From positions 1-64,000 of the forward strand of contig JBGFRO010000027.1 in assembly GCA_041695085.1 (NCBI GenBank): 64,000 bases of DNA, written 5' to 3'. Both the position numbers and the translations under genes were made by a program. This document shows, piece after piece, positions 27,518 to 36,944 of this stretch (positions are counted from its first letter, which is position 1; every line of letters begins with the position of its first letter). Source of the stretch: DYFT01 sp041695085 (lineage in GTDB: Bacteria; Bacteroidota; Ignavibacteria; UBA10030). The notes beneath the pieces were generated by a model. That model was not told the DNA's origin. It searched no databases and saw only the letters and a list, made by a program, of their open reading frames with translations.

Positions 27518-28234
27518 TTATCCCTGCATAAAAACCTCGCGCCGCGCCATCATCGCTTCGCGTCGATGTCTGACCCTCTTTCGTTTCACCAGTTCTGCAA
27601 GACGCGCTTGCACATCACCAAAATGACGATACTCGTGATACGTGACGTTCTGTTGCTGACAATACTTAACCAACGCCTTCTTCGCGAACACAACATCCGC
27701 ATATCGCACCGGGCAGCGATCTGATATCCCATCTCCGACGTAGACGATCAGATCTTCGTCGGCAGAGAGCGTCAGAAGATGGTTTCGCTTGCAGTTAGCG
27801 CACCGGATGCATTCCGAGTCGGTGTACGGAAAAGACGGCTCCATCTTCAACTTGCCGTTTCGCACCACAAGATCGAGATGGTTGGCGAAGAAAGTCACAT
27901 CGCCTAATCCGTTTGCTTTCAACAAACGGCTCACATAATAGTCGAGCCCATCGCTCACGATGATCACCGCGACGCCGCGTTCTCGGCAGAATTCGACGAA
28001 CGGCGAAAAGTGCGGGTCGAGCTCAAAGGAATCGACAAATTCACCAAGCTGATCTTCCGTAAGCTCTCCAACTGCTTGGCACTCGCGCACCAAGCATGCA
28101 CGCGCCGTGATGCGATCGTTCAAATACTCTTGCACGATGTCGTGTGCACGGTCACCTGCAAAAGTCTGGAAGAGCCGACTTCCCACATCCTCCTTCGCGA
28201 TCGTCCCGTCAAAGTCGCAAAACACCCGGATCAT
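27518..28234 (-). CDS. HAD-superfamily phosphatase, MtnX-like
   Basis: A 238-residue HAD phosphatase with the nucleophile motif VFCDFDGTIA (D7, D9), motif II VIIVSDGLDYYV and motif III/IV VYVGDGISDRCPVRYADVVFAK. The last pattern is characteristic of the MtnX family (2-hydroxy-3-keto-5-methylthiopentenyl-1-phosphate phosphatase). No other methionine-salvage gene is nearby, so the substrate is uncertain; a generic phosphomonoesterase is possible. A CxxCxxC-like cluster (CIRCANC) near residue 140 could bind metal. Its ATG overlaps the smc stop by 4 nt (ATGA), showing translational coupling. Confidence 0.8.
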   Translation of the reverse strand: MIRVFCDFDGTIAKEDVGSRLFQTFAGDRAHDIVQEYLNDRITARACLVRECQAVGELTEDQLGEFVDSFELDPHFSPFVEFCRERGVAVIIVSDGLDYYVSRLLKANGLGDVTFFANHLDLVVRNGKLKMEPSFPYTDSECIRCANCKRNHLLTLSADEDLIVYVGDGISDRCPVRYADVVFAKKALVKYCQQQNVTYHEYRHFGDVQARLAELVKRKRVRHRREAMMARREVFMQG

Positions 28235-31200
28235 GACGCAGCACGAGCTTCTTCATGGAACCGGACGGAGACGAGTTTCGAAACCCCTTCCTCTTCCATT
28301 GTCACCCCGTACAAAGCGTTTGTTGCTTCCATTGTCCGCTTGTTGTGGGTAACGACGATAAACTGTGTATTATCTGAAAAATTTTTCAAGATGCGGGTGA
28401 AGCGGTCGATATTGGAATCGTCAAGCGGCGCATCCACCTCATCGAGGATGCAGAAGGGACTTGGTTTCACGAGATAGATCGCGAACAACAAGGCAATTGC
28501 CGTCAGGGTCTTTTCGCCACCCGAAAGCAAATCGATCGACGTCGGCCGCTTTCCACGCGGTTTTGCCGTGATTTCAATGCGCGCTTCAAGCGGATCCACC
28601 CCTTCTTCGAGGCGCAAATCGCATTCATCCCCCTCGTCGAACAATCCCTTGAAGGTGGCGATGAAGTTCTCACGGATCTTCTCGAACGTTTCGAGGAACT
28701 GCCGCTGTGCCGTCGTGTTGATTTCGTCGATCGTCGCCAGAAGCGTCTTTTCCGATTCGATCAGATCGTTCTTTTGGGCGCTCACGAAATCGAGCCGTTC
28801 CTTTTCGCTCTTATACTCATCGAAGGCGGCAAAGTTGACGGCTCCCAGCGCTCGGATTTTCTCCTTCAGCGTTCTGACTTCTTCGCGTGCTACGTGGAAG
28901 TCAAAGGTCTCATTGTCCTCGAAGTGCTGAACCTCCAACTTCATCTCAAATTCCTCTTTCGCTCGCTGTTTGAGGTTCTCCGCCTTCATGGTTAACTCTT
29001 GGATCTTGAATTCCAGATCGTGCGCCGCCCTTAAAGATCCTTCGTGCTTCAGGCGTTCATCTTTCAGCTTCAATTCGATCTCCTGCACCTTCGCCCGCTT
29101 CTCCCCCACCTCCATTTCAAGGGCTTTCTTCTTCTCCAACAACAATTGGTACTCCGTCCTGGCAGCCGCCAACAACTGTTCAGTTTCCTGGCTCTCCCTC
29201 ATCAGCGATTCAATTTCGTCGCGCGCAACGGCGATGTCCTGCGTACGTTGATCGAACGTTGCCGCGAGGGACTCAATCGTGGAGCCGGCATACTCGAATT
29301 CTTGCTGCAAGCTACGTGCTTCCCCCTTCAACGAGAGGACTGAGACATTCGCCTCGTTTGCGATGCCCGAGTACTCGTTCCAGAGCGCTTCCATCGTCTC
29401 CAGTTCGCTCGCCGCCGCTCCGGCCCGCCGCTCCGCTTCTCCTTTTTCCCCTTCAAGCCGTTCGACCGCAGGCGAAAGGCTCTCCAATTCCACAATCAGC
29501 GCTTGAATCTCGTTTTGGAGTCGTTCCGCTTCGCTTTTGTTCTTTTCGATGCTCTCCGCCGCCCGTTTCTTTTCGAACTCCAACTGCGCGATTCGGACTT
29601 CCACGGAGGTCATTTGTTGTTCGATGGCACGAGCCTCTTCGGCGAACTGCCGGATGTCGATACGCTCCAGTTCCCGAGTCTTCTCCTCAATTTCCTGCTG
29701 AAGTTGCTCTCTCTGGCGATGCAGACGTCGCACCTCTTCCGTCAGTTCCTCTAATTGTGCGCGCTGTCCGATGTGTCCACCCTCGTCCTGACGCAAGCTG
29801 CCGCCGCGGACGATCCCTCGGTCGCTGATGATCTCCCCATCAAGTGTAACGCAACGAATCCCTTTCTGCCTCGCGAGCATCTCACGAGCCGTCTTCACAT
29901 CGGTGACCACCAGGGTGTCGTCCAGCAGAACTTGATATAATTCGCGATACCGGTCGTTGGATTGAACAAGGGTGCTGGCCCAGCCGACGACCCCCGGCTC
30001 GGTGTAAAGGGGCCTGTGGTTCATCAGCTTGGGGAGTCGGTCGAGACATACAAACGTCGCTTTCCCCTTACGCTGCTCCTTCAGTACTTCGATCGCAGCG
30101 TAAGCGCGATCGGTGCTCTCGACGATAACGTAGCTTGCGCTTTCACCGAGGGCGGCCTCGATGGCCACACGATAACGAGAGTCGACGGTGACGGCTTCAC
30201 CGACCGTTGTCTCAACGGACGATTTCCACTCGTCGCTCATGACGAGGAACCGCGCCCCTTCCGAATACCCATCGAAATTCTCCACCAACCCTTTCAGGAA
30301 GTCTATCTTGGCCTGCTTCCGGTCGATGGAACTGCGCAGTTCATAATCGCTGTTCCGGAGCGCCTCGATCTCCTTCTGCAAACCGACCTTTCGCTCCTCC
30401 ATTTGATGAACCTTCACCTCTGCTTCAGCGTGCTGCCGCCGAAGCTCACGATCCTCTGCGGTCAGCTTCACGACCAACTCCGAGTTCTTTTCGATGTCGT
30501 GTTCGGCAAGGAGGTTTTCTTCCGCCGTGTATTCGATGCGACCACGTATGTTCTCGATACGTGCCTTCGCTTGCCCCTCGCGGCTCCGGAGATCCGAGAT
30601 TTCATGGAGAAGTGCGATAACTCGATCCTGCTCGACCTTCATCTCCGCTTTCCTCGCGTTGAGCTGGCCTTCGAACTGATCGAGTTCCGCTTTCTTCAGG
30701 CGGTAGTGATCTTCCGCTGCAACGAGCTTCTCACGAATCTGAACAAGCGATGTTTCCAACTCCTCCTGCTTACGGACAAGAGCTTCTTGCCGTTCCCGCA
30801 ATTTGATCTTCTCCCGCTCGTAGCGCTCGATGTTGGACGCGAGCGAACGTTGCCGTTCACGCGCGGTGGCGATGGTACGTTCAAACTGATGAACCTTTGT
30901 TTGTTGCTCACTGAGAGCGGATTGGACTTCGGCCAGGCGATCTTCCACCTCGCGTAACTCTGTGCGCAGCACATCGAGCAGTGCTTCTTCCTGGGAAAGC
31001 TCGACGTCGATCCGCGTCTTCTCCGTGACAGCAACATTGAGTTGCTCACGCAGCGGATCGATCTTGCTGACAACGCTTCCGTACTCACGCGCGAGCAGGG
31101 ATGTCTCCAACGCCTGTAGCTGTTTTGCGTACTCGTTGTAGCGCTCGGCCTTCTGTGCCTGACGTTCGAGCGAGTTGACCGCTTTCTGAACTTCCCGAAC

Positions 31201-31782
31201 AATGTCATTGACTCGCGTAAGATCATGCTGAACACTTTCCAACCGCCGATACGCTTCCTTGCGTCGATGCTTGTACTTCGTTACGCCCGCCGCCTCTTCA
31301 AAGAGCCGCCGACGTTCATCCGCCCGGTCGCTCAAGATCGTCTCGACCATCTTCAACTCAATCACCGAGTATGCATCGGAACCCATGCCCGTATCCATGA
31401 ACAGATCGCGGATATCTTTCAGCCGGCAGAGGGTCTTGTTGAGATAGTACTCGCTTTCACCGGAACGGTAGACGCGTCGCGTGATGGTAACTTCGGAATA
31501 CTCGGTAGGAAGAATTCCACGCGTATTTTCGATCGTCAGAGAGACCTCGGCCATGCTCAATGGCTTCCGGTTCTTCGTCCCGTTGAAGATGACATCCTCC
31601 ATCTTGTCGCTCCGCAGGGTGGTCGGTCGCTGTTCACCTAACGCCCAACGAATAGCATCCACGACGTTCGTTTTGCCGCATCCGTTGGGACCAACGATCG
31701 CGGTCAGGCCGGCATCGAAGGTGAGGCTCACCTTCTGAGCGAACGACTTGAAGCCGAGGATTTCAAGTTTCGATAAATACAT
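28231..31782 (-). CDS. smc: Chromosome segregation protein SMC
   Basis: Core ATPase of the SMC-ScpAB condensin complex that compacts and separates daughter chromosomes. At 1183 residues it is full length. The N-terminal head has Walker A GPNGCGKTN near residue 35. It is followed by a long coiled coil, a hinge at about 520-690 (from FDGYSEGARFLV to RGIVRGGS), a second coiled coil, and a C-terminal head with the LSGGEKTLTAIALLFA signature and CILDEVDAPLDDSN Walker B. The start codon overlaps by one base the TAA of the upstream GH2-like gene, and its stop overlaps the phosphatase start. scpA and scpB are not in the window. Confidence 0.98.
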   Translation of the reverse strand: MYLSKLEILGFKSFAQKVSLTFDAGLTAIVGPNGCGKTNVVDAIRWALGEQRPTTLRSDKMEDVIFNGTKNRKPLSMAEVSLTIENTRGILPTEYSEVTITRRVYRSGESEYYLNKTLCRLKDIRDLFMDTGMGSDAYSVIELKMVETILSDRADERRRLFEEAAGVTKYKHRRKEAYRRLESVQHDLTRVNDIVREVQKAVNSLERQAQKAERYNEYAKQLQALETSLLAREYGSVVSKIDPLREQLNVAVTEKTRIDVELSQEEALLDVLRTELREVEDRLAEVQSALSEQQTKVHQFERTIATARERQRSLASNIERYEREKIKLRERQEALVRKQEELETSLVQIREKLVAAEDHYRLKKAELDQFEGQLNARKAEMKVEQDRVIALLHEISDLRSREGQAKARIENIRGRIEYTAEENLLAEHDIEKNSELVVKLTAEDRELRRQHAEAEVKVHQMEERKVGLQKEIEALRNSDYELRSSIDRKQAKIDFLKGLVENFDGYSEGARFLVMSDEWKSSVETTVGEAVTVDSRYRVAIEAALGESASYVIVESTDRAYAAIEVLKEQRKGKATFVCLDRLPKLMNHRPLYTEPGVVGWASTLVQSNDRYRELYQVLLDDTLVVTDVKTAREMLARQKGIRCVTLDGEIISDRGIVRGGSLRQDEGGHIGQRAQLEELTEEVRRLHRQREQLQQEIEEKTRELERIDIRQFAEEARAIEQQMTSVEVRIAQLEFEKKRAAESIEKNKSEAERLQNEIQALIVELESLSPAVERLEGEKGEAERRAGAAASELETMEALWNEYSGIANEANVSVLSLKGEARSLQQEFEYAGSTIESLAATFDQRTQDIAVARDEIESLMRESQETEQLLAAARTEYQLLLEKKKALEMEVGEKRAKVQEIELKLKDERLKHEGSLRAAHDLEFKIQELTMKAENLKQRAKEEFEMKLEVQHFEDNETFDFHVAREEVRTLKEKIRALGAVNFAAFDEYKSEKERLDFVSAQKNDLIESEKTLLATIDEINTTAQRQFLETFEKIRENFIATFKGLFDEGDECDLRLEEGVDPLEARIEITAKPRGKRPTSIDLLSGGEKTLTAIALLFAIYLVKPSPFCILDEVDAPLDDSNIDRFTRILKNFSDNTQFIVVTHNKRTMEATNALYGVTMEEEGVSKLVSVRFHEEARAAS

Positions 31783-34412
31783 TACCCGAAGCTCCTTACG
31801 ATGTTGACCATCAACTCGACATAGGCTGAGATGGCGAAAGTGCTCTCATAATAGGCAAAAAGCCCACCAAAGAGGATCAAGAGAAATGCCGTCCCCCCTA
31901 CGTAGGCACGAAACGGAGAGACGTCGTAGATCACCGACACACCTTTAAGAACCCTCAAAAAGGCCCAAACAAGAAACAGGGCAATAATCGCAAAGGCAGG
32001 GAGAACATACAGCTCCGTCTGCAGGAGCTTGAAAAGAGCCATCCCTAAGGGGCTAAGCAGAACGAGGGGGAGAGTTCCCCAGACCGCCACTGCAAACGCG
32101 TGATACCAATAGATGCGCGTCTTCACGAGAATCGAACCAGCTTTAATACACACAGCCGCGAATGGGAAATAGGCAAGGAAGATCAAGGTAAACGCCGCGA
32201 TGCCTTGGAGAGGATTCCAGGCGGCGTAGATCAACCACTCCTTCACGACATCCGAAACGACGAACTGCGTGATGACATAATCCGCAACCATATCGGTTCG
32301 ATAGTGATACAGAATGCCGGAGAGAATAACGCCAAGGGTCACTGCCACTGCCGCCGCCAAGAGAATCGTCTGCGGAACGGAGACGGAGTGAACATCGCGC
32401 AGGTCCGCAAAAAAATTAAATGGTCTCAAGAGCGATCGCTTAAACGTTTCATTGAAACGCCGATTGTAGTGATACACATACGCGACGACAAAGATGACAA
32501 GAAATCCGTAGATGATATGTGCGACCGGAAAAGTGGCCCGGTATCGACCAATCGGGAGTGATGTAAGCTTCTCGTTGTTGTAAAGCGATTTCACAATATC
32601 GTACGACGCGCGCTTTTCCCGCGCGTAGCTGACGAGTCCCATCGGATACACATACGGTTCATTGGTATTCACCGTCATGATCGGCCGATCACCGCGCCAA
32701 TCGGCGAATGAACAGATGAACGAACCCGCGAGCTTGGCTTCCTTGATGGCGCCGTAAAACTTTTCGAAAAACTTTCCTTGAGCCTCTTGCGACATTGGAT
32801 CGCTGTAGCCGTTCCGATTCCCCGGCTCGACCTCTTTTCCATAACGGAGAACGACGATCGGCTTGTCCGCAGAGCGCGACTTCACGGCGGCAACCTGCTC
32901 GCGAAACGCACGCAGATCGGAGGTCGTGACATTCATAGCAATGAAGTCGGCCGCGTCGGTTCCACTTTGTCCGGCAGCAAGCAGGGATCCGAGATACACG
33001 GGGCGCGAATCAAGACGCTTCACGGCGGCAACGAGCCGTTCGGCATATGCAAGTGACCTTCGATCGGCAAGATCGATATCATCCCCCACTCCCCAAGCCA
33101 ACACCGATGGATGTGAGTGATCGCGCTGGACCATTTCAGCCGCCATCGCTTCCGCGAGTCCGGCAAATGCATCCTGCTCCAGAATCTCTCCTGGTACCTT
33201 CCACACTGGTAGTTCCACCAGCGCAAACAAACCGTACCGATTGCACAAGTTAAGCATATAGGGATGGGGCGGATGAAACGCGAAGCGGACGGCATTCGCG
33301 CCCATCATCTTCACGAGAGCAATATCTTTCTCCATCTGCTCGTACGTGAGAGAAGCACCGAAGCGGGGAGAATCCTCGTGCCATAGAACACCGTTCAGAA
33401 CGACGCGCCTTCCGTTCACGAGAAAGGCGCCCTCCCGCAACTCAACGCGCCGAAAACCGATATTCCGCGCCATCTGATCGATTAACCGCACTTGCCGTCC
33501 TTCGGGAACCAGAATACTTGCTTTGAGCAGATACAGCTCCGGTTCCTCCGGACTCCATAATTTCGGAGACGCGAGCGAAAGCGCCGCACTCAACTCGATA
33601 TCGCGATTCGGTAAAATCGTCGCGCGCAAAGATGGTGAAACGGCCACGGTCGCGCCAGAGAACTTTTCAACAAGCTCGATCTGGAACATCGGCTGTGCGG
33701 AGCGGACTCGAAGACTCGTGCTGTCGGTCGCATGGTCGAGCGGCCGACTATTCAACACGGCCTGGACATGCACGGTAGCCGAGCGCAAATCAGGCGACGT
33801 TTCCGTTTGGATGCGCATATCATCGATCCAGACCTTCGGCACCGCCAACAGGTAGATGTCGCGAAGAATCCCCCCATAGTTCCGCCATCCCCAAATCTGC
33901 TTGCGCAAAGGGATGGTAGATCGAGAACCGAGGATGTTGTTGACAACTACCTTTATCGCGTTTTCCGATCCGAGCTGGAGGGTGTGTTCCGGTATCTCTA
34001 TTTCAATGGTGGTGTAGCCGCCGACATGTTTCCCGATAAAGACGTCGTTCACATAGATTTCGGAGTCGTAGTTGATACCGAGTGCGACAAGCTTGAAGGC
34101 CGACGATGCCAGAAGTTGTTCGTCGATGGTGAATTTCCGGACAAACGTCATTCTCCCCTCAAGATCAAAGGAACTCGGAACCTTCACATCTGCCCAGCTT
34201 TCTCCATCGAGAGAATAACTCCAGAGGCCGGCAAGATCAATTTTCGTTCGTGTCGGAGTGTCCAGATGAATACCCGTGTCGGTACCAATGAGGGTCTTCT
34301 CTCCATTTTCGAACACACGAGGCTGGGAATAGATGAAGGAAGGGAAAGAAAGGTGGAAAAGAAGGGGAAGAAATATAAAAAACAGAAGGAATCTGTCGGG
34401 TTTTTGAGTCAA
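31782..34412 (-). CDS. GH2-fold exported protein with C-terminal membrane domain, apparently lacking catalytic glutamates
   Basis: An 876-residue protein. It has a signal peptide (about residues 1-29), a GH2 sugar-binding jelly roll (about 55-190), an immunoglobulin-like domain (195-310) and a TIM barrel (315-610; RRVVLNGVLWHEDSPRFG, MMGANAVRFAFHPPHP). About six membrane segments follow (630-876), with spacing like Yip1-type domains. The acid/base site of GH2 (usually SLGNE) reads GVGDD at 441-445. The nucleophile site (usually TEYG) reads LRYG at 522-525, with Arg where Glu should be. I infer a non-hydrolytic sugar-binding or scaffold protein. The start is a TTG; no in-frame ATG precedes the signal peptide. 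Confidence 0.8.
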   Translation of the reverse strand: MTQKPDRFLLFFIFLPLLFHLSFPSFIYSQPRVFENGEKTLIGTDTGIHLDTPTRTKIDLAGLWSYSLDGESWADVKVPSSFDLEGRMTFVRKFTIDEQLLASSAFKLVALGINYDSEIYVNDVFIGKHVGGYTTIEIEIPEHTLQLGSENAIKVVVNNILGSRSTIPLRKQIWGWRNYGGILRDIYLLAVPKVWIDDMRIQTETSPDLRSATVHVQAVLNSRPLDHATDSTSLRVRSAQPMFQIELVEKFSGATVAVSPSLRATILPNRDIELSAALSLASPKLWSPEEPELYLLKASILVPEGRQVRLIDQMARNIGFRRVELREGAFLVNGRRVVLNGVLWHEDSPRFGASLTYEQMEKDIALVKMMGANAVRFAFHPPHPYMLNLCNRYGLFALVELPVWKVPGEILEQDAFAGLAEAMAAEMVQRDHSHPSVLAWGVGDDIDLADRRSLAYAERLVAAVKRLDSRPVYLGSLLAAGQSGTDAADFIAMNVTTSDLRAFREQVAAVKSRSADKPIVVLRYGKEVEPGNRNGYSDPMSQEAQGKFFEKFYGAIKEAKLAGSFICSFADWRGDRPIMTVNTNEPYVYPMGLVSYAREKRASYDIVKSLYNNEKLTSLPIGRYRATFPVAHIIYGFLVIFVVAYVYHYNRRFNETFKRSLLRPFNFFADLRDVHSVSVPQTILLAAAVAVTLGVILSGILYHYRTDMVADYVITQFVVSDVVKEWLIYAAWNPLQGIAAFTLIFLAYFPFAAVCIKAGSILVKTRIYWYHAFAVAVWGTLPLVLLSPLGMALFKLLQTELYVLPAFAIIALFLVWAFLRVLKGVSVIYDVSPFRAYVGGTAFLLILFGGLFAYYESTFAISAYVELMVNIVRSFG

Positions 34413-34479
34413 TTCTGCCGATTCGATTGGAAAAAGAAAGCCGATCCGTTCGGGTGGATCAGCTTAAAATTTTGGTCGG

Positions 34480-34508
34480 AATATAATACAACAATACCCG
34501 GAAATCAA
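34480..34508 (-). promoter_or_regulatory. Putative sigma70-type promoter for the GH2-like/smc operon
   Basis: On the minus strand TTGATT (34503-34508) and TATATT (34480-34485) are separated by 17 nt, and the -10 matches the groES promoter exactly. It lies about 70 nt upstream of the TTG start. Confidence 0.45.
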
Positions 34509-34651
34509 CGGAAATAATTGGCGGGGTGGGGGGATGACTGACGGTAAGCGATTCTCCGAAAAGAAGTTGCGGCTTGGACTTTAAGCACTCTTTGGGGTGA
34601 GCCCTCCTGAAACGCTACCTGCCCATAGGAAACGCTTCACGTCGGTTAAAA

Positions 34652-35413
34652 TCAGAAGATGCCTGACTGGACAATGGCGGCGAAGGAATCTGCCTTAAGG
34701 CATGCTCCGCCCACGAGTGCTCCGTCAATGTTGGGCTGGCGGAGTAATTCACCGGAATTCTCAGGCTTGACGCTCCCTCCATATTGGATGACCACTCTTT
34801 CAGCCGTATTCCAGCTATAAAGCTGACCAAGGAGCTTTCGGATGAACTTGTGGACATCTTCGGCCTGTTGGGGAGTTGCGTTTCTTCCTGTTCCAATGGC
34901 CCAGACCGGCTCATAGGCGATAATGCATTTTTCGACATCTTGAGAAGATGTGTCTTGTAAGACCCCTTTAACCTGCACTGAGATTATTTGCTCCGTGATG
35001 TTCTTTTCCCTCTCCTCAAGCGTTTCGCCAACGCAAATGATAGGAATCAGTCCGGACGAAAGGGCTTTTTTTACCTTTTTGTTGATCAGCTCATTCGACT
35101 CCCCAAAGATCTGTCTTCGTTCTGAGTGACCTAAAATGACATATTGGCACCCGGCGGAAAGAAGCATCTTCGGCGAGATCTCCCCGGTGTATGCTCCTTC
35201 ATCCTCATAAAACATATTCTGCGCACCAAGGAGGAATGGAGTTCCCTCGATCAACTTTTTAGCCAATGAGAGGGAAGTAAAGGGTGGACAGAGAAGGACT
35301 TTCATCAAGCCAAGATCAAAATTGATCGTACGCTTCAGATCGTTTATCAAACTTTCCGTTTCCGAAAGGTCTTTGTTCATTTTCCAATTACCGGCGATGA
35401 CGTTGGGGCGCAT
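34652..35413 (-). CDS. tpiA: Triosephosphate isomerase
   Basis: Interconverts dihydroxyacetone phosphate and glyceraldehyde 3-phosphate. The 253-residue protein has the full active site: N and K in AGNWKMNK, the catalytic His in VILGHSERR, the catalytic Glu in IAYEPVWAIGTGRNAT (phosphate loop follows) and IQYGGSVKPEN. Base composition is lower than its neighbours: 34981-35160 contains 81 G+C of 180 (45%) against 57% for a 60-nt sample of gatB. It lies 55 nt downstream of gatB. Confidence 0.97.
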   Translation of the reverse strand: MRPNVIAGNWKMNKDLSETESLINDLKRTINFDLGLMKVLLCPPFTSLSLAKKLIEGTPFLLGAQNMFYEDEGAYTGEISPKMLLSAGCQYVILGHSERRQIFGESNELINKKVKKALSSGLIPIICVGETLEEREKNITEQIISVQVKGVLQDTSSQDVEKCIIAYEPVWAIGTGRNATPQQAEDVHKFIRKLLGQLYSWNTAERVVIQYGGSVKPENSGELLRQPNIDGALVGGACLKADSFAAIVQSGIF

Positions 35414-35468
35414 GAGGTTTTTTCGAGTTGTGTGTTGTCGTATGAGAGAATTCGCGAAGGAAGAGAGT

Positions 35469-36944
35469 TTACGTCTCGTTCACATCAGCGAGCTTCTTAC
35501 GGAGAAGTTCGTTGACCAATTTCGGATTCGCCTTTCCCTTACTCGCTTTCATCGCCTCCCCCACCAAATAACCAAATACCTGCTGTTTACCCGACCTGAA
35601 TTGATCGACCTGATTCTGATTTCTGGCAAGCACCTCATCGACGATGCGCTCGATCGCAGTCGCATCGCTTACTTGTATCAAACCCTTCCTCTCCACAATC
35701 GTTCTTGGCGAGTCCTGTGATCGAAGCATCTCCTCGAAAATGTCTTTCGCAATCTTGCTGCTGATCGTCCCGTCGACGATGAGGTTGATCATCTCGCCTA
35801 AACGAGAAGGAAATACGGGGAAATCGGCAATCTGTATCTTTTCCGTGTTGACCACCCGCAAGATGTCGGTCATCGTCCAGTTGCTTGCAAGCTTATAGGT
35901 TTCGTCATTCTGAGGATTGAGTGCGCGGACGACTTCTTCAAAGTAGTCTGCAAGCGGTCGTTCGGTGGTGAGGATATCCGCGTCGTACTTCGGGAGATGA
36001 TACTGACGAAGAAACCTGTCGCGCCGTTCCGTCGGCAGTTCCGGTAACGTTGTGCGTACTTCTTCCAGCCAGTCGTGTGTCACAACAACAGGAACAAGGT
36101 CAGGGTCGGGAAAGTAGCGGTAGTCGTGGGCCTCTTCTTTGGATCGCATCGGCACCACGATTCCTTCGTCCGCGTTCCAGAGCAACGTTTCCTGCTCCAC
36201 CTGTTCGCCGTGCTCAAGCAGATCGATCTGTCGGTTGATTTCGTACTCGAGGGCCTTTTCAACGAAACGGAAGGAATTGAGGTTCTTCAACTCCGTCTTC
36301 GTTCCGAGTCGCGTTTCTCCTTTCCTTCGAACCGAAACGTTTGCGTCACAACGGAGGCTTCCTTCCTCCATATTCCCGTCGCAGATGCCCAGATAGGTAA
36401 CGATCTGCCTGATCTTGAAAAGATATTGATACGCCTCATGCGGCGAACGAAGATCGGGTCGGCTTACAATCTCCATCAGGGGCACGCCGCAGCGGTTCAC
36501 GTCGACGAGGGTCTCTGCACCTTGGTCGTGAATCGACTTGCCGGCATCTTCTTCCATGTGGATGCGCGTGATGCCGATCCGTTTGCGCGAACCCTCCTGC
36601 AATTCGATCTCGACAAAACCGTCCGTGCAGATCGGTTCTTCGTATTGAGAAATCTGATACCCTTTGGGGAGATCGGGATAAAAGTAATTTTTGCGAGCGA
36701 AAATGGAGCGGTTCGCTATCGTGCAGTTGGTAGCGAGACCCATCTTGATCGTAAACTCGACGAGGTTGCGATTCAGCACGGGCAACACGCCCGGCATGCC
36801 GAGGCAAATGGGACAGACGTTGGAATTCGGCTCATCTCCAAATCTTGTCGAGCATGCACAGAAGGCCTTCGACTTCGTAAGGAGTTGGGCGTGTACTTCG
36901 AGACCGATAACAGGTTCAAAGGTAGGATGGGGGTGGGATGTCAT
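35469..36944 (-). CDS. gatB: Aspartyl/glutamyl-tRNA(Asn/Gln) amidotransferase subunit B
   Basis: Subunit of the GatCAB complex that converts Glu-tRNA(Gln) or Asp-tRNA(Asn) to the amide form. The 491-residue protein begins FEPVIGLEVHAQLLTKSKAFCAC and has CPICLGMPGVLPVLN, FARKNYFYPDLPKGYQISQ and HMEEDAGKS, followed by the C-terminal YqeY-like tail domain. Two Cys pairs (CACS and CPIC) fit the zinc site. Its ATG overlaps the TGA of the upstream nucleotidyltransferase gene (ATGA). gatA and gatC are not in the window. Confidence 0.97.
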   Translation of the reverse strand: MTSHPHPTFEPVIGLEVHAQLLTKSKAFCACSTRFGDEPNSNVCPICLGMPGVLPVLNRNLVEFTIKMGLATNCTIANRSIFARKNYFYPDLPKGYQISQYEEPICTDGFVEIELQEGSRKRIGITRIHMEEDAGKSIHDQGAETLVDVNRCGVPLMEIVSRPDLRSPHEAYQYLFKIRQIVTYLGICDGNMEEGSLRCDANVSVRRKGETRLGTKTELKNLNSFRFVEKALEYEINRQIDLLEHGEQVEQETLLWNADEGIVVPMRSKEEAHDYRYFPDPDLVPVVVTHDWLEEVRTTLPELPTERRDRFLRQYHLPKYDADILTTERPLADYFEEVVRALNPQNDETYKLASNWTMTDILRVVNTEKIQIADFPVFPSRLGEMINLIVDGTISSKIAKDIFEEMLRSQDSPRTIVERKGLIQVSDATAIERIVDEVLARNQNQVDQFRSGKQQVFGYLVGEAMKASKGKANPKLVNELLRKKLADVNET

